DNA from: Gammaproteobacteria bacterium
GTDB lineage: Bacteria; Pseudomonadota; Gammaproteobacteria; Steroidobacterales; Steroidobacteraceae
Direction: 5' to 3'
Length of the DNA: 54,654 nt
NCBI GenBank assembly: GCA_003132025.1
Contig: PKWJ01000009.1
Location: 76,844-131,497, forward strand
The position numbers and the translations under genes are program-made. Of the stretch, positions 29,157-38,470 are shown piece after piece (position 1 is the stretch's first letter; each line of letters starts with the position of its first letter). A model generated the notes under the pieces. The model searched no databases, was not told where the DNA came from, and saw only the letters and a program-made list of their open reading frames with translations.

Positions 29157-29777
29157 CTAGATCGCAGCCGTGCCGGCGACCAGCCGGCTGGCGATACGCG
29201 CGACGTGCTCGCCCTGGAAGCGGCACATGTCCAGTTCCAGCGCCGTGGGCATGCGCAGCTCCGACCCGGCGCCGGTCACGCAGCTGGCGCCATACGGGGT
29301 GCCGCCGGTGATCTCGCGCATCGTGGTCAGATCCTTGAACGTGTACGGCAGGCCGACAATGATCATTCCATGATGCAGCAGCGTGGAATGGAACGAGGTG
29401 ATGGTGGTCTCCTGGCCGCCGTGCTGACTGGCGGTGCTGGTGAACACGCTGCCCACCTTTCCAACCAGTGCGCCGCGTCCCCACAGCGCGCCGGTCTGGT
29501 CGAGGAAATTCCTCATCTGCGCCGCCATGTTCCCGAACCGGGTCGGGGTGCCGAAGATGATGGCATCGTATTGCTCGAGCTCGTCGGGCACGGCGTAGTC
29601 CGCCCGCTGGTTGACTACGAAGCCCGCGGCCTTGCAGATCTCAGGCGACACCAGTTCGGGCACCTGCTTGACCACTACATGCGTCTTCGGCACGCGCGCC
29701 GCCCCTTCGGCCTGGGCGTGTGCCATGACCTCGATGTGTCCGTAGCTGCTGTAGTAGAGAACCAGAACGTTTGTCAT
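29157..29777 (-). CDS. wrbA: NAD(P)H:quinone oxidoreductase, WrbA type
   Basis: 206 residues from the ATG at 29777; the longer frame overlaps the hydrolase gene and is rejected. The flavodoxin-like FMN site is [37 protein letters not shown] and [15 protein letters not shown] are WrbA signatures. It reduces quinones by two electrons, avoiding semiquinones. It starts four bases after the alpha/beta hydrolase stop, so both are one operon. Next to an aromatic ring-cleavage cluster, it could recycle hydroxyquinones to hydroquinones before cleavage. Confidence 0.93.
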   Translation of the reverse strand: MTNVLVLYYSSYGHIEVMAHAQAEGAARVPKTHVVVKQVPELVSPEICKAAGFVVNQRADYAVPDELEQYDAIIFGTPTRFGNMAAQMRNFLDQTGALWGRGALVGKVGSVFTSTASQHGGQETTITSFHSTLLHHGMIIVGLPYTFKDLTTMREITGGTPYGASCVTGAGSELRMPTALELDMCRFQGEHVARIASRLVAGTAAI

Positions 29778-29781
29778 ACCT

Positions 29782-30648
29782 TCAGATCCGTGCCAGGTGC
29801 CGATCCAGAAACGCGCGTACCAGGTTGTTGTAGGCGACCGGGTTGTCGAGGTTGGGAAGATGGCCGGCATCCGCCACCACGGCGCGCTCGGCGCAGGCAA
29901 AGCGCTGTGCCAGCAGGTCCGCCGACTTCACCCGGCGCTCAAGATCGTGTGCCCCGCTGATCACCAGCACCGGGATCGTGATGCTCTCGGGGTGCAGCGG
30001 CACGGCAGTGGGCCCGGCACTCGCGGCGATCGGCGCGGCGGCTTGCAACAGATCGCTGCCGGGATAGCGACTGAGGATCGCGCGCAGCAGCTGGTGCGCG
30101 TTCCTGTCGCCGGTGCGCAGTTGTATCAGGGGATGCGTGCTCCACTGGCGCCGAAAAGCCTCCATGCCCTGGGCACGCGCCAGGGCGCGATAGCGCGCCA
30201 GCGGCACCTCATCGTCGCCGGCGTTTTCATCGCGCACCACATCCGGCGGGCCATCCAGCACCAGGCAGGAGATTTTCCTGGCGCTCGAGGCCGCAAGTCC
30301 CAGCGCCACGCGCGCACCCTGCGACATGCCGAGCAGTGCCGCCCGTTCCAGTGCCAGATGGCCCCACAGTGCGTCCAGGTCCGCGATGTCGCGCTCCAGC
30401 GAGGGCTGGCCGGATGACAAGCCAAAGCCCCGACGGTCGAGCCGGATGACGCGGAACCGCGCGCGCAGCGCGGCGCTGAGCGCATTCCACATCGTAAGGT
30501 CGAGCGTCCAGCCGTGCACCAGCAGCAGCGCCGGGCCGCTGCCCTCGTCGCGATAGCGCAGCCGCGCACCAGCGACGGTGAAATGGCAATCGGTGGTGGC
30601 CTGTGGATGCACGGCGGGAGGCAGCGGATTCGCGATCGCGGTGGGCAA
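29782..30648 (-). CDS. Alpha/beta hydrolase (enol-lactonase-like)
   Basis: 288 residues. The fold is shown by [18 protein letters not shown] (oxyanion region), the nucleophile elbow [12 protein letters not shown] with Ser in G-x-S-x-G, an Asp in [13 protein letters not shown] and the final His in [14 protein letters not shown]. The overall pattern is that of 3-oxoadipate enol-lactonase (PcaD) and ring-fission product hydrolases. It is co-transcribed with wrbA and followed upstream by an IclR regulator of the PcaR class, so a role after ring cleavage is reasonable; the substrate is inferred. Confidence 0.85.
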   Translation of the reverse strand: MPTAIANPLPPAVHPQATTDCHFTVAGARLRYRDEGSGPALLLVHGWTLDLTMWNALSAALRARFRVIRLDRRGFGLSSGQPSLERDIADLDALWGHLALERAALLGMSQGARVALGLAASSARKISCLVLDGPPDVVRDENAGDDEVPLARYRALARAQGMEAFRRQWSTHPLIQLRTGDRNAHQLLRAILSRYPGSDLLQAAAPIAASAGPTAVPLHPESITIPVLVISGAHDLERRVKSADLLAQRFACAERAVVADAGHLPNLDNPVAYNNLVRAFLDRHLARI

Positions 30649-30747
30649 GGGAATACTTCGGAAAGCGAAAAAGTTTTCGCTTTCAGGCTACAACCCGACC
30701 TCGCAGGCGTCAAGCCGAGCGGCACTGCGGTCGATCGCCACGCACTG

Positions 30748-31560
30748 TTAGACCTGGGCGCTGAGCGACAGCCAGGGGGCGGTGGCCAGGTCGGTGGAGA
30801 TCTGCTGACTGACCTGTTGCAGCATCTTCAGCCGCTCGCGTACCAGTTTTGCCTTGCTGATCCGACGCGAGTGACTGGAACTGTTGAGCGCCGCCACCAC
30901 TCTTCCCTGCTGGTCGAACACCGGCACCGCGAGCGCGATGACGCCATACGCCAGTTCGTCCACCACCGCTGAGTAACCGCTGCGGCGGGCGCCGTCGATC
31001 AGCTGCACCAGACGCGCCGGATCGGTCACCGTGCGCTCGGTCAGCGCTGCCAGGCGGGCGGTGTGCAAGTAGCGCTGCAGGCGCTCCGCGCTCACGCCGG
31101 CCAGCAGCACCCGCCCGGTGGAAGTCGCGTGCGCCGGGAAGCGGCTGCCGACGTGCGCCTCCAGCCGCACCAGCGTGCGCACCGATGCGCGCGCGACGTA
31201 CACGATCTCGACGCCGTCCAGCACGCACAGTGCGGCCGAATCCGATGTCCTGCCCGCCAGCTCCTCGAGGTGCGTCCTGGTGACGTGCTCGATGTTCATC
31301 GACTCCAGATAGGCGGCGCCGAGTTCCAAGACCTTCGGCCGCAGCAGAAAGCTGCGCGCGTTGCGCGTCACGTAGCCCAGCTGTTCCAGCGTCAGAAGGC
31401 AGCGCCGCGCGGTCGCCGCCGGGATGCCGGCACTGCGCGCCACGTCGCTCAGCGTCAGCGCCGCATGTTCGCTGGAAAACGCGCGGATCACCGCCAAGCC
31501 TTTCGACAGGCCGCCCATGGTTTCGCGATGCGGCGTCGGGGTTTTCTTCACTCGTGCCAT
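30748..31560 (-). CDS. IclR-family regulator (PcaR/PcaU-like)
   Basis: 270 residues with the two IclR parts. The N-terminal winged HTH has GLSKGLAVIRAFSSEHAALT, then LSDVARSAGIPAATARRCLL; a C-terminal effector domain follows, with FPAHATSTGRVLLAGVS and AYGVIALAVPVFDQQGRVVA. IclR proteins of this subgroup control aromatic catabolism and respond to pathway acids such as protocatechuate or 3-oxoadipate. It is divergent from the citrate-synthase-fold gene across 135 bases that contain several palindromes, the likely operators. Confidence 0.92.
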   Translation of the reverse strand: MARVKKTPTPHRETMGGLSKGLAVIRAFSSEHAALTLSDVARSAGIPAATARRCLLTLEQLGYVTRNARSFLLRPKVLELGAAYLESMNIEHVTRTHLEELAGRTSDSAALCVLDGVEIVYVARASVRTLVRLEAHVGSRFPAHATSTGRVLLAGVSAERLQRYLHTARLAALTERTVTDPARLVQLIDGARRSGYSAVVDELAYGVIALAVPVFDQQGRVVAALNSSSHSRRISKAKLVRERLKMLQQVSQQISTDLATAPWLSLSAQV

Positions 31561-31572
31561 GCGCTCAGTCTA

Positions 31573-31681
31573 TTTCGATATCCGAAAAGCCGGTAGTGGC
31601 TTGCCGCTGTCCTTGACGGCGCCGCGCCGGCAGGTCCAATATGTTTCGCATATCGACGTGATATTCGCTATGCGAAATATC
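31573..31681. promoter_or_regulatory. Divergent promoter with putative IclR operators
   Basis: Three palindromic elements lie between the IclR gene and the catabolic operon. TTTCG-ATATC-CGAAA is at 31573-31587, right next to the regulator start. ATATG-TTTCG-CATAT is at 31639-31653. GATATTCGC-TATGCGAAATATC, an almost perfect dyad, is at 31660-31681, about 15 bases from the start of the first plus-strand gene. The last two are also linked by a nine-base inverted repeat TTTCGCATA / TATGCGAAA (31644-31677). All share TTTCG/CGAAA half-sites, as expected for IclR dimers binding in pairs. Confidence 0.65.
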
Positions 31682-31695
31682 GCTTGGGGGGCAGG

Positions 31696-32508
31696 ATGAA
31701 GATCGGTCGCCAGGAGCTGCGCAATTCCGCCATTTCCACCTCGAACCAGGACACCATCCTGGTGCGCGGGCGCGATCTGGCCGGCACACTGATCGGCAGC
31801 ATCGGCTTCACCGAACACTTCTGGCTGCTGCTCACCGGCGCCCTGCCGTCGGCCATGCAGCGGCGAGTACTGGACGCGACGCTAGTCGCGATCGCCGAGC
31901 ACGGGCTGGTGCCGAGTGTGCAGGCGGCGCGCATGACGCTGGCAGCTGCGCCCGAGGCACTGCAGGGCGCCGTTGCCGCCGGCATCCTCGGCTGCGGATC
32001 GGTGATACTGGGCTCGTCCGAAGCCGCCGGACAGCTGTTCATACAGATCGCAGCCGAGATCGCCGGCGGTGCCGACATCGACGCTGCCGTTACCCGCGTC
32101 GTCGGTGAATACCGCGCCGCCCGGCGCGCCATTCCGGGCTATGGCCACCCGCTGCACAAGCAGGCCGATCCGCGCGCGCTGCGGCTGTTTCAGGTCGCGA
32201 GCGAGGCCGGATCTTCCGGCACCCATGCCGCCATCGCCCACGCGGTCGAGCGCCTGCTGCCGCAGCTGATCGGCCGGCCGCTGGCGCTGAACGTGTCGGG
32301 GGCCATCCCCGCGGTGCTGCTCGATGTGGGCTATCCGCCGGCGGCGCTCAAGGGCGTGCCGATCCTGGCCCGTACCGCAAGCCTGATTGCCCATCTGCTG
32401 GAGGAATGCAGCCGGCCGATCGGCTTCGTGCTGTCGCACGCCGCAGCCCAGGCGATCACCTATGACGGGGAGCTGCCCGCGGGCTTCAAGGCCAGCGACG
32501 ATGAATAG
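31696..32508 (+). CDS. Citrate-synthase-fold lyase (citryl-CoA lyase-like)
   Basis: 270 residues from the ATG at 31696 (a G-rich run lies ahead). It is shorter than citrate synthase (~430) and matches the citryl-CoA lyase/short citrate synthase group: LIGSIGFTEHFWLLLTGALP, GYGHPLHKQADPRALRLF with the catalytic His, and a C-terminal GVPILARTASLIAHLLEE. Such enzymes make or break a C-C bond next to a CoA thioester. Overlap of eight bases with a CoA-transferase gene suggests that they act in sequence: activation, then retro-Claisen/aldol cleavage. The substrate is unknown, and it is probably not citrate itself. Confidence 0.82.
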   Translation: MKIGRQELRNSAISTSNQDTILVRGRDLAGTLIGSIGFTEHFWLLLTGALPSAMQRRVLDATLVAIAEHGLVPSVQAARMTLAAAPEALQGAVAAGILGCGSVILGSSEAAGQLFIQIAAEIAGGADIDAAVTRVVGEYRAARRAIPGYGHPLHKQADPRALRLFQVASEAGSSGTHAAIAHAVERLLPQLIGRPLALNVSGAIPAVLLDVGYPPAALKGVPILARTASLIAHLLEECSRPIGFVLSHAAAQAITYDGELPAGFKASDDE

Positions 32509-33676
32509 CACCCTCGCCGGCATACGCGTGGTCGAGCAGGGGACGTTCATCACCGGGCCATGCGCCGGCATGATGCTGGCGGACCTGGGCGCCGACGTCA
32601 TCAAAATCGAAAGCCCGGAAGGCGACCCGTATCGAAGCTATCAGGGCGGCCAATACTCGCCGCATTTTCAGGCGTACAACCGCAACAAGCGCAGCCTGGT
32701 GCTGGATCTCAAGAGCGCGGCGGACCGCGAGCTGTTCGACCAGATGATTCACCAGGCCGATGTGTTCATCCAGAATTTTCGTCCCGGCACCGTCGAGCGC
32801 CTGGGCGCCGGCGCCGCACGCCTGCAGCAGATCAATCCGCGCCTGGTGTACTGCTCGATCAGCGGCTTTGGCTCGAGCGGCCCGTACACCGAGCGCCCGA
32901 GCTACGACTCGGTGGCACAGGCGCTGAGCGGCTTCCTGAGCGTGGTGGTCGACTACCAGCGGCCGCAGTTCCTGGGTCCCGCACTGGCCGATGCGATCAC
33001 CGGCCTGTACGCGAGCTACGGCATCCTCGCCGCCCTGGTACAGCGCGGCCGCACGGCACGCGGCGCGCTGGTCGAGGTTTCGATGCTCGAAGCCATGGCG
33101 CACTTTGCGGTGGAACCGTTCGCTGCATTTTTCACCCTCGGCCAGACGCCAACGTCGGCCGATCGGCCACGGCTGGCGCAGGCCTACATTTTGCGCACCG
33201 CCGATCATCGTCTGATCGCCATTCACCTGTCGTCGCTGGAGAAGTTCTGGCAGGGACTGGTCGCGGCGCTCGAGGCGCCCGAGCTTGCAGCCGACCCTCG
33301 CTTCAACACCCGCCTGGGCCGCATCGCCGAGTACGAAACGCTGCGGGTGGAACTCGACGATCGCTTCGCGCGCCAGCCGCTGGCCCACTGGGTCGAGCGG
33401 CTACAGGCCAACGATGTGCCGTACGCGCCGATCAACCGCATCGACGACGTCGTGAACGACCCGCAGGTCGAACACCTCGGGCTGATCGTTCCGGTCGACG
33501 GGCCGCACGGCGCCAAGCGTGCAGTGCGCCCGGCGGTGCAGTTCAGTGGTGCGCGCGCGCACTCGGTGCGAGCGGCACCGCTGCTGAATGAGCACGGTGC
33601 GGCCATTCGTGCCGAGCTTGCCAGCGGCGCCGCCTGGCCCAGCCTCACCGGCGCGGTGTCGGCCGACGTCGGTTGA
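32501..33676 (+). CDS. CaiB/BaiF (family III) CoA transferase
   Basis: 391 residues from the ATG at 32501. Family III features are LAGIRVVEQGTFITGPCAGM, MLADLGADVIKIESPEGDP with the catalytic Asp of GDP-like EGDP, QAYNRNKRSLVLDLKS and YCSISGFGSSGPY. It moves CoA from a donor thioester to a carboxylic acid. The start overlaps the lyase gene by eight bases and its stop is seven bases before the MetE-like gene, so it is within the same operon. It probably activates a dicarboxylic ring-cleavage product. Confidence 0.93.
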   Translation: MNSTLAGIRVVEQGTFITGPCAGMMLADLGADVIKIESPEGDPYRSYQGGQYSPHFQAYNRNKRSLVLDLKSAADRELFDQMIHQADVFIQNFRPGTVERLGAGAARLQQINPRLVYCSISGFGSSGPYTERPSYDSVAQALSGFLSVVVDYQRPQFLGPALADAITGLYASYGILAALVQRGRTARGALVEVSMLEAMAHFAVEPFAAFFTLGQTPTSADRPRLAQAYILRTADHRLIAIHLSSLEKFWQGLVAALEAPELAADPRFNTRLGRIAEYETLRVELDDRFARQPLAHWVERLQANDVPYAPINRIDDVVNDPQVEHLGLIVPVDGPHGAKRAVRPAVQFSGARAHSVRAAPLLNEHGAAIRAELASGAAWPSLTGAVSADVG

Positions 33677-33683
33677 GGCGAGC

Positions 33684-34748
33684 ATGCTGTTTCCCACGAC
33701 ATTGGTAGGAAGTTATCCGCAGCCGGAGTGGCTGATCGACCGCAAGAAACTGGCGGGACGATTTCCGCCGCGGGTACGCGCGCGTGAGTTGTGGCGCGTG
33801 CCAGAGCCGTTCCTGGCCGAAGCGCAGGAAGATGCAACCATCATGGCGATCAAGGCGCAGGAGAGCGCTGGACTCGACATCATCACCGACGGCGAGATTC
33901 GCCGCGAGAGCTACTCCAACCGCTTCGCCACGGCGCTGGACGGCGTGGACCTGGATAACCCCGGCAGCGCCCTCGATCGCAGCGGTCATCCCAATCCGGT
34001 ACCGCGCGTGGTGGGTCCGATCCGGCGCCGCCACCCGGTCGAGGTCGGCGACCTGGAGTTCCTGCGCCGGCACACCCAGCGCCGGGTCAAGGTCACGGTA
34101 CCCGGGCCATTCACCATGGCGCAGCAGGCGCAGATCGACTTCTACGGCGGCAGCCGGCAGCTCGCGGCAATGGACTACGCGGTGGCCGTCAATGCCGAGA
34201 TCCAGGATCTGTTCGACGCCGGCGCCGACGTCGTGCAGATCGACGAGCCCTACATGCAGGCGCGTCCCGACGACGCGCGCGCGTACGGTCTAGCCGCGCT
34301 CAACCGCGCGCTCGAAGGCATCAGCGGAACCACCGCGGTGCACATCTGTTTCGGCTACGCGGCGATCATTCATTCGCGCCCCTCCGGCTATTCGTTCCTA
34401 TCGGAACTGTCCGGCTGCAGCTGCCGCCAGGTGTCCATCGAGACCGCGCAATCGAGTCTGGACTGCGCCGTGCTCACGAGGCTGGCAGGCAAGAAAATCA
34501 TTCTCGGCGTCATCGACCTGTCGACCAACGAGGTGGAATCCCCGGACACGGTCGCCGCGCGCATCCGGCGCGCACTGCCCTACGTCGATGCCACCGATGT
34601 CGTCGTCGCACCCGACTGCGGCATGAAGTACCTGCCGCGCGACGTCGCGTTCGGCAAGTTGCAGGCCATGGTCGCTGGTGCGCGGACGGTCCGATCACAA
34701 CTCGAACGCGGGCCGGCCAAAGGCGCCGAACCCGCGACATCTCAGTAA
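33684..34748 (+). CDS. MetE-like (cobalamin-independent methionine synthase C-terminal) protein
   Basis: 354 residues, only the catalytic half of MetE. TTLVGSYPQPEWLIDR begins the barrel, followed by ITDGEIRRESYSN, VQIDEPYMQARPDD and the Zn-site segments HICFGYA and VAPDCGMKYLPRDVAF (His, Cys and Cys ligands). Short MetE-like proteins in catabolic operons transfer alkyl groups to thiols or act on other zinc-activated thiolates; some are related to epoxyalkane:coenzyme M transferase. A second, different MetE-like gene follows at 38471. Methyl transfer from a methoxylated aromatic is possible but unproven. Confidence 0.83.
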   Translation: MLFPTTLVGSYPQPEWLIDRKKLAGRFPPRVRARELWRVPEPFLAEAQEDATIMAIKAQESAGLDIITDGEIRRESYSNRFATALDGVDLDNPGSALDRSGHPNPVPRVVGPIRRRHPVEVGDLEFLRRHTQRRVKVTVPGPFTMAQQAQIDFYGGSRQLAAMDYAVAVNAEIQDLFDAGADVVQIDEPYMQARPDDARAYGLAALNRALEGISGTTAVHICFGYAAIIHSRPSGYSFLSELSGCSCRQVSIETAQSSLDCAVLTRLAGKKIILGVIDLSTNEVESPDTVAARIRRALPYVDATDVVVAPDCGMKYLPRDVAFGKLQAMVAGARTVRSQLERGPAKGAEPATSQ

Positions 34749-34769
34749 TCCGTACAGGGGGGCTCTCGA

Positions 34770-37028
34770 ATGAATACTCCAATGCGTCGTCTCACCCCGG
34801 TGATCGTGGCCGTCCTGGCCGCCGTGATTGCCGCCGAACCGATAGTTGCAGCAGCGGCGGACTCCGACGAGCTGCAGGAGATCGTGGTCACGGCGCGCAA
34901 GCGCGAGGAAACGCTGCAGAACGTGCCGGTGACGGAAGACGCCTTCACCCAGCAGGCCATCCAGTCGGCCGGCATCGAATCTCCGCGCGACTTCGTTGCC
35001 ATGGTCCCGAACATGACCCTGGTCGAGACGCAAAACGTCGGCAACTCGTTCATCACCATCCGCGGCATCTCGCAAGCGCGCAACAGCGAGCCCTCGACCG
35101 CGGTGCTGGTGGATGGCGTGCTGGAGCCCAATCCCTACGAATTCGATCAGGAGCTGTTCGACATCACGCAGATCGAGGTGCTCAAGGGCCCGCAGGGCGC
35201 GCTCTACGGACGCGATGCCATCGGCGGCGCCATCATCATTCAGACCGCAGAACTGGCCGATCACTTCGAAGGCGACGGGAAGATCGGCGTCGGCAACGGG
35301 GTGTCCGAGAAGGCGCAGGTCGCCGCCAGCGGACCGATCGACGATGCAGGAACGCTGCGTTATCGCGCCTCGCTCAATTTCTACAATACCGATGGCTACC
35401 TGGAGAACAGCAATCTTGGCGAAAAGGCCGACCCGTACCGCGACTACTCGGGCCGGCTGCGGCTGGTGTGGAAGCCCAATGACCAATGGACGGCGGACCT
35501 GCGTGCCTATCGCGATCGCGTCGACACCACCGCCTACTACTACGTCATTCCGCGCTCCGATGAAGCCAATCCATTCAGCAGTTTCACCACGCCGCCGAAC
35601 GCGAACGACATCAGCAGCCCGATCCAGGACCAAAATCTCGGCTCGGACTACCGCGACATCACGGATATCGCACTCAAGCTCGATTATCACATCGAACCCG
35701 GCACATTCACCTCGGTCTCGGACTACAACTTCACTAAGGAGATCGACACCGGCGACGCCTACGACTTCCGGCCGATCAAGGACTCCATCGCCTACAATTA
35801 TTTCTTTGCGGGCATCCCGGCTGCCGATGGTGGGCCCGCCGGCGAGAGCCAGAGCCAGTTCATCGCCGAGAAGACCGAAAGCGAGGAGCTGCGCTTCACG
35901 TCCAACAAGATTGGCGGCTTCTCGTGGATCGCGGGCGCCTATTTCATTCACACCCAGCGCTTCATTTCCACCGGCAATCTGTTTGACCGCGGTGACGGCG
36001 TCCCGGCCGTCTATGAGACGCCGTTGGTCGATCCCGCCAATCCGTACGCCACCAACACCAACGCCACGTTCCTGGCGGACTCGCAGAACAACAACGCCTG
36101 GGCGGTGTTCGGCGATGCCACCTACGAGTTCAGCAAGCAGTGGGAGCTCGACGCGGCGATCCGCTACGACCAGGATCATCGCGAGAACACCACCGATACA
36201 CCGGAACAGTTCCTGCCCGATCCCACCGCCCACACCGGTGAGGTGCGCGATGCCACGTTCGACGCCGCGCAGCCCAAGGGCACGCTGCGCTACAAGCCTA
36301 CCGACGATCTGACGTTCTATGGCGGCTGGAGCCGCGGGTTCCGCAGCGGCGGCTTCAACCAGACCGGAGTGGGCTATATCGTGTCACACGAAACTCCGCC
36401 TCAGCTGGGCGTACACGATATATTCCAGGCCGAGATCGCCGACACCTGGGAAGTCGGCGCCAAGAGCGAGTGGCTTGACCATCGGTTGAGCGCGAACATG
36501 GCGCTGTACTACACCAAGGACACTAACGGTTACTTCTTCTTCTACGATTCGACCACCTCGACACAGAACCTCGGCAACCTCAATGCGTTGTACAAAGGCG
36601 GCGAGCTCGAGCTCAACGCCCGGCCAACCAACTGGCTCGATCTGTATGCCAACTATGGCTACAACTACGGCAGCATCACTGGAATGGAGGATCCCAGGGT
36701 CATCGGCAACAAGCCGCCGCTGCTGACCCAGGACACCGTGAACGCAGGCATCCAGGTCCATGAGCCGATCGGCGACGGGCTCAGGGGCATCGCGCGCCTG
36801 GACTATCAGATGCTCGGCCGCACCTGGTGGGATCCGTATGACGTGACCTCGCGCAATCCGGTCAATCTGATCGACCTGCGCGCCGGGGTCGAGGCCGATC
36901 GCTGGTCGCTGACCGCCTGGTCGAAGAACCTGACCAACAAACTATACAACGCCGAGTTCTCCCCGGGCGGGTTCCTGTGGCGGGCCCCGCCGCGCCGCTA
37001 CGGACTGGATTTCGGCTTCAAATTCTGA
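34770..37028 (+). CDS. TonB-dependent outer-membrane receptor
   Basis: 752 residues. Signal peptide: LTPVIVAVLAAVIAAEPIVA. Mature start DSDELQEIVVTARKREETLQ, a common TonB-box region in catabolic receptors. The plug domain has GNSFITIRGISQ and LYGRDAIGGAIIIQ, and a 22-strand barrel ends in an aromatic residue (RYGLDFGFKF). A G-rich ribosome site precedes the ATG. It imports a bulky or poorly diffusing substrate. Location inside the aromatic operon suggests that the ligand is the aromatic substrate or an oligomer of it, not iron. Confidence 0.95.
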   Translation: MNTPMRRLTPVIVAVLAAVIAAEPIVAAAADSDELQEIVVTARKREETLQNVPVTEDAFTQQAIQSAGIESPRDFVAMVPNMTLVETQNVGNSFITIRGISQARNSEPSTAVLVDGVLEPNPYEFDQELFDITQIEVLKGPQGALYGRDAIGGAIIIQTAELADHFEGDGKIGVGNGVSEKAQVAASGPIDDAGTLRYRASLNFYNTDGYLENSNLGEKADPYRDYSGRLRLVWKPNDQWTADLRAYRDRVDTTAYYYVIPRSDEANPFSSFTTPPNANDISSPIQDQNLGSDYRDITDIALKLDYHIEPGTFTSVSDYNFTKEIDTGDAYDFRPIKDSIAYNYFFAGIPAADGGPAGESQSQFIAEKTESEELRFTSNKIGGFSWIAGAYFIHTQRFISTGNLFDRGDGVPAVYETPLVDPANPYATNTNATFLADSQNNNAWAVFGDATYEFSKQWELDAAIRYDQDHRENTTDTPEQFLPDPTAHTGEVRDATFDAAQPKGTLRYKPTDDLTFYGGWSRGFRSGGFNQTGVGYIVSHETPPQLGVHDIFQAEIADTWEVGAKSEWLDHRLSANMALYYTKDTNGYFFFYDSTTSTQNLGNLNALYKGGELELNARPTNWLDLYANYGYNYGSITGMEDPRVIGNKPPLLTQDTVNAGIQVHEPIGDGLRGIARLDYQMLGRTWWDPYDVTSRNPVNLIDLRAGVEADRWSLTAWSKNLTNKLYNAEFSPGGFLWRAPPRRYGLDFGFKF

Positions 37029-37048
37029 TTGCTCGAGGGACACGCATC

Positions 37049-37585
37049 ATGGCCGAGTCACAACACGCTCCGATCCGGTTGCATCACAACGCCTACGTGA
37101 CGCGCGATCAGGAGAAGACGCGTCAGTTCTACGAGGAGGTGATCGGCATGCCGTTGGTGGCGACCTGGTGCGAGTCGGACGAGTTGTTCGGCAAGGTGCG
37201 TACCTACTGCCACACTTTCTACAGCATGGCCGACGGCGGTGCCCTCGCGTTCTTCCAGTTCGAGAACCCCGAGGACCAGAAGGAATTCGGGCCGAAGATG
37301 CCGGCATCGCCGTTTCATCACATCGCGCTCGCGGTGGACGCGCCGACGCAGTCTGCCATCGAGAATCGCATTGCCGCCGCTGGCATCAAGCCGCCGGACA
37401 CCTTCGTGCTGGAGCACGGTTATTGCCGCTCGGTCTATGTCACCGATCCCAACGGCCTGATTCTGGAATTCACGCTCGATCATCCGGAGGCGGACAAGAT
37501 TGCACGTGATCGGCGGGCGGATGCGCACCGGGAACTGAAGCGCTGGCTCGCGGGCAATCACACATCGAACAATACCTACCGCTGA
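37049..37585 (+). CDS. VOC-family (glyoxalase/extradiol dioxygenase fold) protein
   Basis: 178 residues from the ATG at 37049. Metal-ligand positions are visible: His in IRLHHNAYVTRD, His in PFHHIALAVDA and Glu in GLILEFTLDHP. LHHNAYVTRDQEKTRQFYEE is the typical first VOC motif. Members are lyases, isomerases or extradiol dioxygenases. It ends two bases before the intradiol dioxygenase start (TGACCATG), so the two are translationally linked. It could isomerise or hydrolyse the cleavage product, or cleave a related catechol. Confidence 0.88.
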   Translation: MAESQHAPIRLHHNAYVTRDQEKTRQFYEEVIGMPLVATWCESDELFGKVRTYCHTFYSMADGGALAFFQFENPEDQKEFGPKMPASPFHHIALAVDAPTQSAIENRIAAAGIKPPDTFVLEHGYCRSVYVTDPNGLILEFTLDHPEADKIARDRRADAHRELKRWLAGNHTSNNTYR

Positions 37586-37587
37586 CC

Positions 37588-38454
37588 ATGCGCGAGTTCG
37601 ATGAGAAGAGCATCACCCGTGCGGTGATCGGGCGCCTGTCTGAATGCCACGATCCGCGCTTCAAGCGCGTGATGACCTCGCTGATCACCCACCTGCACGA
37701 TTTCGTGCGGGACGTGAAACTGACTGAGGATGAATGGCTCACGGCCATTCAATTTCTAACCGACGTGGGCGCCACCTGCACTGACAAGCGCCAGGAGTTC
37801 ATCCTGCTGTCGGACACGCTGGGTGTGTCGGTGCTGGTTATCACGCTCAACCATCCGGCCTATCGGGGCAGCGCCGAATCCACGGTCATGGGTCCGTTCT
37901 ACTGGGAGGGCGCTCCCGATCTGCCGCGCGGCAGCAATCTTGCCGTAGGAGTCAGGGGCGAACCGGCGTTCTATTCCGGGCGCGTGCTAAGCGCCGACGG
38001 ACGCCCGATTGAAAATGCGTTGCTCGACATCTGGTCGGGCGACGGCGACGGCAACTACGACATGCAGCTGCCGCAGGAAACCGGGATGAAGGCGCGCGGG
38101 AGAATTCGCACCGACGCCGAAGGACGTTACTGGTTTCGCTCGATCAGGCCCACGTTCTATCCGGTACCGACCGATGGGCCGGTGGGACGCATGCTACGCC
38201 ACATGGGACGCCATCCGTATCGCCCCGGTCACATCCATATGATCGTCTCAGCCCCGGGCCACCTGCCCGTGACCACTCACCTGTTCGTCGCCGGCAGCCA
38301 ATACCTGGATTCCGATGCGGTGTTCGGAGTGAAGGAGTCGCTGGTGGCGCAATTCGACCGACACGCGGCGGGCGTCGGCCCCGACGGCGAGCGCATCGAT
38401 ACATCGTTCTACACGGTGAACTACGACTTTCGTTTGCGGGCCGCCCAGAGCTGA
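37588..38454 (+). CDS. Intradiol ring-cleavage dioxygenase (catechol/hydroxyquinol 1,2-type)
   Basis: 288 residues, the size of hydroxyquinol 1,2-dioxygenases. An N-terminal helical dimerisation domain (FKRVMTSLITHLHDFVRDVK) is followed by the catalytic domain. Fe(III) ligands are visible: Tyr in GDGNYDMQL and in RSIRPTFYPVP, and two His in RPGHIHMIVSAPGH. The enzyme opens an aromatic ring between two hydroxyl groups. There is no muconate cycloisomerase (CatB) or maleylacetate reductase in the cluster, so what happens next must involve the other cluster genes or genes elsewhere. Confidence 0.93.
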   Translation: MREFDEKSITRAVIGRLSECHDPRFKRVMTSLITHLHDFVRDVKLTEDEWLTAIQFLTDVGATCTDKRQEFILLSDTLGVSVLVITLNHPAYRGSAESTVMGPFYWEGAPDLPRGSNLAVGVRGEPAFYSGRVLSADGRPIENALLDIWSGDGDGNYDMQLPQETGMKARGRIRTDAEGRYWFRSIRPTFYPVPTDGPVGRMLRHMGRHPYRPGHIHMIVSAPGHLPVTTHLFVAGSQYLDSDAVFGVKESLVAQFDRHAAGVGPDGERIDTSFYTVNYDFRLRAAQS

Positions 38455-38470
38455 AGCGCTAGAGCGATTC

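Noticed and set aside
31644-31677. Rho-independent terminator from the TTTCGCATA/TATGCGAAA dyad
   Set aside because: The arms are 16 bases apart, AT-rich and lie ahead of genes in both directions with no T-run; an operator fits better.
34695-36233. 512-residue minus-strand ORF
   Set aside because: Antisense to the TonB receptor, whose plug and barrel are clearly coding; product is Val/Arg/Gly-rich without domains.
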